Origin: Cytidiella melzeri
Lineage: Eukaryota; Basidiomycota; Agaricomycetes; Polyporales; Irpicaceae
Direction: 5' to 3'
Length of the DNA: 10,772 nucleotides
Assembly (NCBI GenBank): GCA_022592445.1
Contig: JABYQR010000714.1
Coordinates: 1-10,772, forward strand
Positions 7,278 through 10,772 of this stretch are shown here, one piece after another. The notes beneath the pieces were generated by a model. It had not been told where the DNA came from and ran no database searches. It was given only the letters and a program-made list of their open reading frames with translations. The first letter of the stretch is position 1. Each line of letters begins with the position of its first letter. A program made the position numbers and the translations under genes.

Positions 7278-10200
7278 TCACATAGAAAACAAACCTGGAT
7301 AACGAATTCTGCTCATTACAAATCTGTCCGCTGGGACATTGTCAAGAGGTATTCCACTGGATGAATTCCAAGGTAAATCCTCACCTAATATTCCTTCCTC
7401 TGTTACCCACTGGCGTCGCTCGATGTGACGAGCGACACGAGGCACATGTTCTCCTAGCCAGGTCAGACCGCTCTCGGTCACCATCCTGCACGAATTGACG
7501 ACGAGTGTATGCAGCTTCGCCACTGGTGCTGCGGAGTCGACCACGTCTGAGCTCGATACAGTTGACGGCACGGTGTCGTTACGAGCTTTGACCAGGGCTA
7601 CGAGCGATTCGTCTGTCACGTCAGGACACCGCGAGAGATGCAGTGTGGCTAAATAAGGGCATAGGGTGTCTTGTGTTGTCGCTTCAACAACTTCCCTCGC
7701 GTTTGCGATGCCAGTCAGTTGCAAGTGTTCCAGTGGCGTCGCGTTGCGTAAGAGTTCAAGGACCAAGTCTTTACCCACCCTGATTGTATGTCTTGGGACA
7801 CGGTGCGTAATTGCGATGGACACTAGGCGAGCGACAGCTTCGTGCCTATATATTACAAACTAATAATATTACTATTACGATCGCCGCCAGTGGCTGCAAT
7901 TTTTCATCCCTTTATGGTAACACGCGGCTTTTCAAACATTCTTCACGTGCGACCAGTACGGCCCCTGATCGGCGGGGGATCTGGGCTTTTCTCTCACCCT
8001 TCTATAATTATAAACCCTTGATCATCAGTCCCTGCCGAGCCATCGTGCTCCCGCCCTCGCGCTCACCATCATCTCCCATCAATCACGCGCGGATTATCTC
8101 CGGCAACGTCCCCGCTCCCGCGCTCGCTGTCTACAACGATGAGCGCTGTATAGTATAATTCCATGGCTTCCCCTTCGATTCACTCAGTTCTTTTTGGCTA
8201 TATAGGGTAATCAAGTGTGTAGAATACGATTATGAAGTCCGATTCAATAATTACTTGACAGATCTCTCAGTGTAGCCAGATCTGTAGTGGCCACAGGGGT
8301 GTCTGGCCCTCTGTATATACATGTACTGTTCCTAACGTCTAGTGGCTTTGTTCAATTAATTTTGGATACATATGCGAATAATTGGTGAAGAAACCATGTT
8401 ATTTGAGACAAAGGAGAAGGTGCTATGCATTGAACATGGTGGAGAGTAGAGATGGGTGGCCAAACATGGGATCATCTTGTACAATAAATCGCACACATAA
8501 TTGAAAGTGTCTTCCCATGTATATAGACGTAAAATAATGTGCCCGATTGGCGGAATAGCGGCTGGGCCGATTGTAGTGCACCTGCTCCCCTCCTGCCTCC
8601 CCAAAGGTACAAAGCGCCCTCCCACTGTGTAACCATTGAGCGCGGGCTTGGCGCACCTATCTAGTCGTTTAGAGCACCCTAAAAAGCAATAGTACAAGGT
8701 ATTAACTCTCCCCTGCTGCTAATTATGATGCTTCTAAGATGCTACAAAGGTGAGAAAAGGCGAAATTGACATGCTCCCAAGCACATATCTGCCTGTGGAG
8801 GTCCCTACAGGCTGGGGGACTGTAGAATTCATTCACAATAATGTTTAAGATACATGATTCAGTATTTACAATATTTTATTTAAAGGGGATTGAAGCCCTA
8901 CAGCCCCAGATACATGAAAAAGCCGTCAGGAAGACCAGGATGTGCAAGGACCCGGCACAAAGCTTCATGAAACCAGCTGTGCTCTCGGGTCATTTTCATG
9001 TATCTGGGGCTGTAGGGCTTCAATCCCCTTCAAATAAAATATTGTACATACTGAATCATGTATCTTAAACATTATTGTGAATGAATTCTACAGTCCCCCA
9101 GCCTGTAGGGACCTCCACAGGCAGATATGTGCTTGGGAGCATGTCAATTTCGCCTTTTCTCACCTTTGTAGCATCTTAGAAGCATCATAATTAGCAGCAG
9201 GGGAGAGTTAATACCTTGTACTATTGCTTTTTAGGGTGCTCTAAACGACTAGATAGGTGCGCCAAGCCCGCGCTCAATGGTTACACAGTGGGAGGGCGCT
9301 TTGTACCTTTGGGGAGGCAGGAGGGGAGCAGGTGCACTACAATCGGCCCAGCCGCTATTCCGCCAATCGGGCACATTATTTTACGTCTATATACATGGGA
9401 AGACACTTTCAATTATGTGTGCGATTTATTGTACAAGATGATCCCATGTTTGGCCACCCATCTCTACTCTCCACCATGTTCAATGCATAGCACCTTCTCC
9501 TTTGTCTCAAATAACATGGTTTCTTCACCAATTATTCGCATATGTATCCAAAATTAATTGAACAAAGCCACTAGACGTTAGGAACAGTACATGTATATAC
9601 AGAGGGCCAGACACCCCTGTGGCCACTACAGATCTGGCTACACTGAGAGATCTGTCAAGTAATTATTGAATCGGACTTCATAATCGTATTCTACACACTT
9701 GATTACCCTATATAGCCAAAAAGAACTGAGTGAATCGAAGGGGAAGCCATGGAATTATACTATACAGCGCTCATCGTTGTAGACAGCGAGCGCGGGAGCG
9801 GGGACGTTGCCGGAGATAATCCGCGCGTGATTGATGGGAGATGATGGTGAGCGCGAGGGCGGGAGCACGATGGCTCGGCAGGGACTGATGATCAAGGGTT
9901 TATAATTATAGAAGGGTGAGAGAAAAGCCCAGATCCCCCGCCGATCAGGGGTCGTTATGATGGCTTCTCATGAGCCCGTTATTGCGGGACGGATAGGTGG
10001 ACGTCATTCGCCTCGCCTTTTCCCTTTCATCACTCCTGTCTCACTCTCATTGTTCGCCGTCCTTGCCGCTTCCTCTCGAAATCTTTTGTTCGCTGGTAAT
10101 TCCCTTTTATATACGAAACATTCCTACTACCTACCGCTAACGCAATAGTATTACCTTTCGTTTGCTAGTAGCTCTTCGTGCTCTATAAGGGCTTGAATCA

Positions 10201-10772
10201 TGAGGTTGACTATGTTGCAATACAAGTGATGGAGCTCGATAGAACGAAGGCTTGGCAGAACAAGACGACGCAGTAGCAGAATTGTCCCTGTCCCTCCAGA
10301 AAGGCTAAGCTTTGTTAGGTTATGCAGCTCAATCGACGAGGGGAGAAGGCGAGGGGAGGAGAAGGGAGGAGGGAAGAGGAGCTCATGCAGAGTTCCGTAG
10401 CAGTCAATGTGCATTGATTCTAGTTTTGGATTGCGATGTAAAAGCCACAACAGACCAGGGAGCGCTTGCACCTCCAGAAGCCGTGCATACGACAGATGAC
10501 GTAACTTCGTGCAATGGTCTCCGAGTGTAGACCAGGCTACAGATACGCGTTCAATGACCAGGGAGCGTAACTGCAATTCGGATGTGATCGTAGACCAGAC
10601 GGTAGACCAGCCAACGTCTGTTACTTGAAGGTTCAGGCATTTAAGGTTGGAGATGACCGACGGTGTTAGCTGCGGAAGTAGGCGGCACAAAGTGCTATAC
10701 CACATGTTCTCGCTAGTGACCGAGAGGAATCGGAGAGAATCCAATGCGACGTCGCTGAAGATTTTCAAGGCG
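7278..10772 (-). CDS. LRR (F-box/LRR-like) protein gene, 5' end outside window
   Basis: Inferred two-exon gene. The upstream exon runs from the window edge (10772) to 10155 and the last exon from 7845 to 7278 (stop TGA). A donor AAAG/GTAATA at 10154 and an acceptor ATATAG/G at 7846 join ...EELLANE and HEAVARLVS... in phase through a shared Arg codon. The protein carries irregular leucine-rich repeats: NLKCLNLQVTDVGW, TKLRHLSYARLLEVQAL, LTKLSLSGG and LRSIELHHLY in the first exon, then LATLHLSRCPDVTDESLVAL (the cysteine-containing LRR type common in F-box proteins) and KLHTLVVNSCRMVTESGL in the last. Such proteins usually select substrates for SCF ubiquitin ligase. The N-terminal part, where an F-box would lie, is beyond the edge, so that role is inference. 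Neither exon begins with an ATG. The intron is 2309 bp, far above the fungal norm, because of the foldback in it. The two parts could instead be separate pseudogene pieces. Confidence 0.6.
7962..8920 (+). repeat. Inverted repeat, left arm
   Basis: 959 bp, reverse-complementary to 8993-9951 with two differences, at 8866 (T against G) and 8882 (A against G). AT-moderate, non-coding, with several small internal stems (for example near 8790-8825). Confidence 0.97.
8921..8992. other. 72-bp spacer of the foldback
   Basis: Unique sequence between the arms, from AGCCGTCAGG to CTCGGGTCA. It would form the loop if the arms pair. It holds CAAAGCTTCATGAAACCAGCTG but no identified motif. Confidence 0.95.
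8993..9951 (-). repeat. Inverted repeat, right arm
   Basis: 959 bp, reverse complement of 7962-8920. The two differing positions are 9047 and 9031, both close to the spacer. The outer 900 bp are identical to the other arm. Confidence 0.97.

Larger units (their letters stand above)
7962..9951. mobile_element. Giant foldback (inverted-repeat) element, non-coding
   Basis: A 1990-bp unit made of two 959-bp inverted arms and a 72-bp centre. Reading both arms base by base shows exact register over the full length without indels (paired positions sum to 17913) and only two mismatches. The ends are CCCCTGATCGGCGGGGGAT..., which themselves contain a small CCCC/GGGG hairpin. No protein-like ORF is present; the identical 113-codon frames in the two arms (8356-8697 and 9216-9557) are mirror copies without family features. 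No clear target-site duplication flanks the arm ends (CAGTACGG on the left, TCGTTATGA on the right), so it may be a foldback transposon, a recent inverted duplication of an unknown repeat, or an assembly fold-back artefact. Confidence 0.8.
7846..10154 (-). other. Oversized intron carrying the foldback element
   Basis: Proposed GT-AG intron of 2309 bp on the minus strand. It consists of the inverted-repeat unit (7962-9951), 203 bp on its 5' side (9952-10154) and 116 bp on its 3' side (7846-7961). Neither flank shows a supported gene. The 63-codon plus-strand frame at 9957-10148 is probably chance. Near the two intron ends the sequences TACTATTACGATCG (about 7872-7885) and, inverted, TACTATTGCGTTAG resemble each other; they may be weak outer inverted ends of a larger element. 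Confidence 0.5.

Noticed and set aside
8356..8697. 113-codon frame, duplicated at 9216-9557
   Set aside because: The two are the same sequence in the two arms of the palindrome. No family features, and the coding look comes only from the duplication.
7962..9951. Ordinary MITE or TIR DNA transposon
   Set aside because: Arms of 959 bp with only 72 bp between them and no clear flanking duplication do not fit a MITE.

Overview
The window looks like nuclear DNA of a filamentous fungus, most likely a basidiomycete of the Agaricomycetes type. The grounds are short phase-consistent GT-AG introns (53 and 57 bp), a fungal-type eIF4G segment, a fungal LINE ORF1, a Copia-type gag, and a fast-evolving F-box/LRR-like gene. 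No RNA gene or CRISPR array was seen.

Layout. 1-356: non-coding, with short direct duplications and a TATA box, possibly the 3' part of an LTR cut by the window edge. 357-880: AT-rich with no gene. 893-3022 (minus): a LINE-type insertion carrying only an intact ORF1 (644 aa, three zinc knuckles) and a 17-nt A tail, with 12-14 bp target-site duplications. 3035-5085 (plus): a fragment of an eIF4G gene that keeps a 57-bp intron, has an in-frame stop, and is split by a 1515-bp LTR element (3298-4812). That element has two 228-bp LTRs, a 5-bp duplication (CAATG), an initiator-tRNA-type primer site, a polypurine tract, and only one gene, a 284-aa Copia-like gag without pol. 5170-6911 (plus): a two-exon hypothetical helical protein. 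6912-7277: convergent intergenic space. 7278-10772 (minus): an LRR protein gene open at the right edge, whose two exons join in phase across a 2.3-kb intron. The intron is filled mainly by a giant inverted repeat: two 959-bp arms that differ at 2 positions and are separated by 72 bp (7962-9951).

How it fits together. This is an accessory, transposon-rich segment. Three different non-autonomous elements lie within 9 kb: an ORF1-only LINE, a gag-only LTR element, and a coding-free foldback. The first two encode nucleic-acid-binding gag proteins but no enzymes, so they must depend on reverse transcriptases supplied elsewhere. The foldback lies in an intron, so each primary transcript of the LRR gene could fold into a hairpin of nearly 1 kb. 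The two probable host genes are convergent. The strongest points are the insertion boundaries and the palindrome, which are read directly from the bases. Gene functions, apart from eIF4G and the gag families, are weak.
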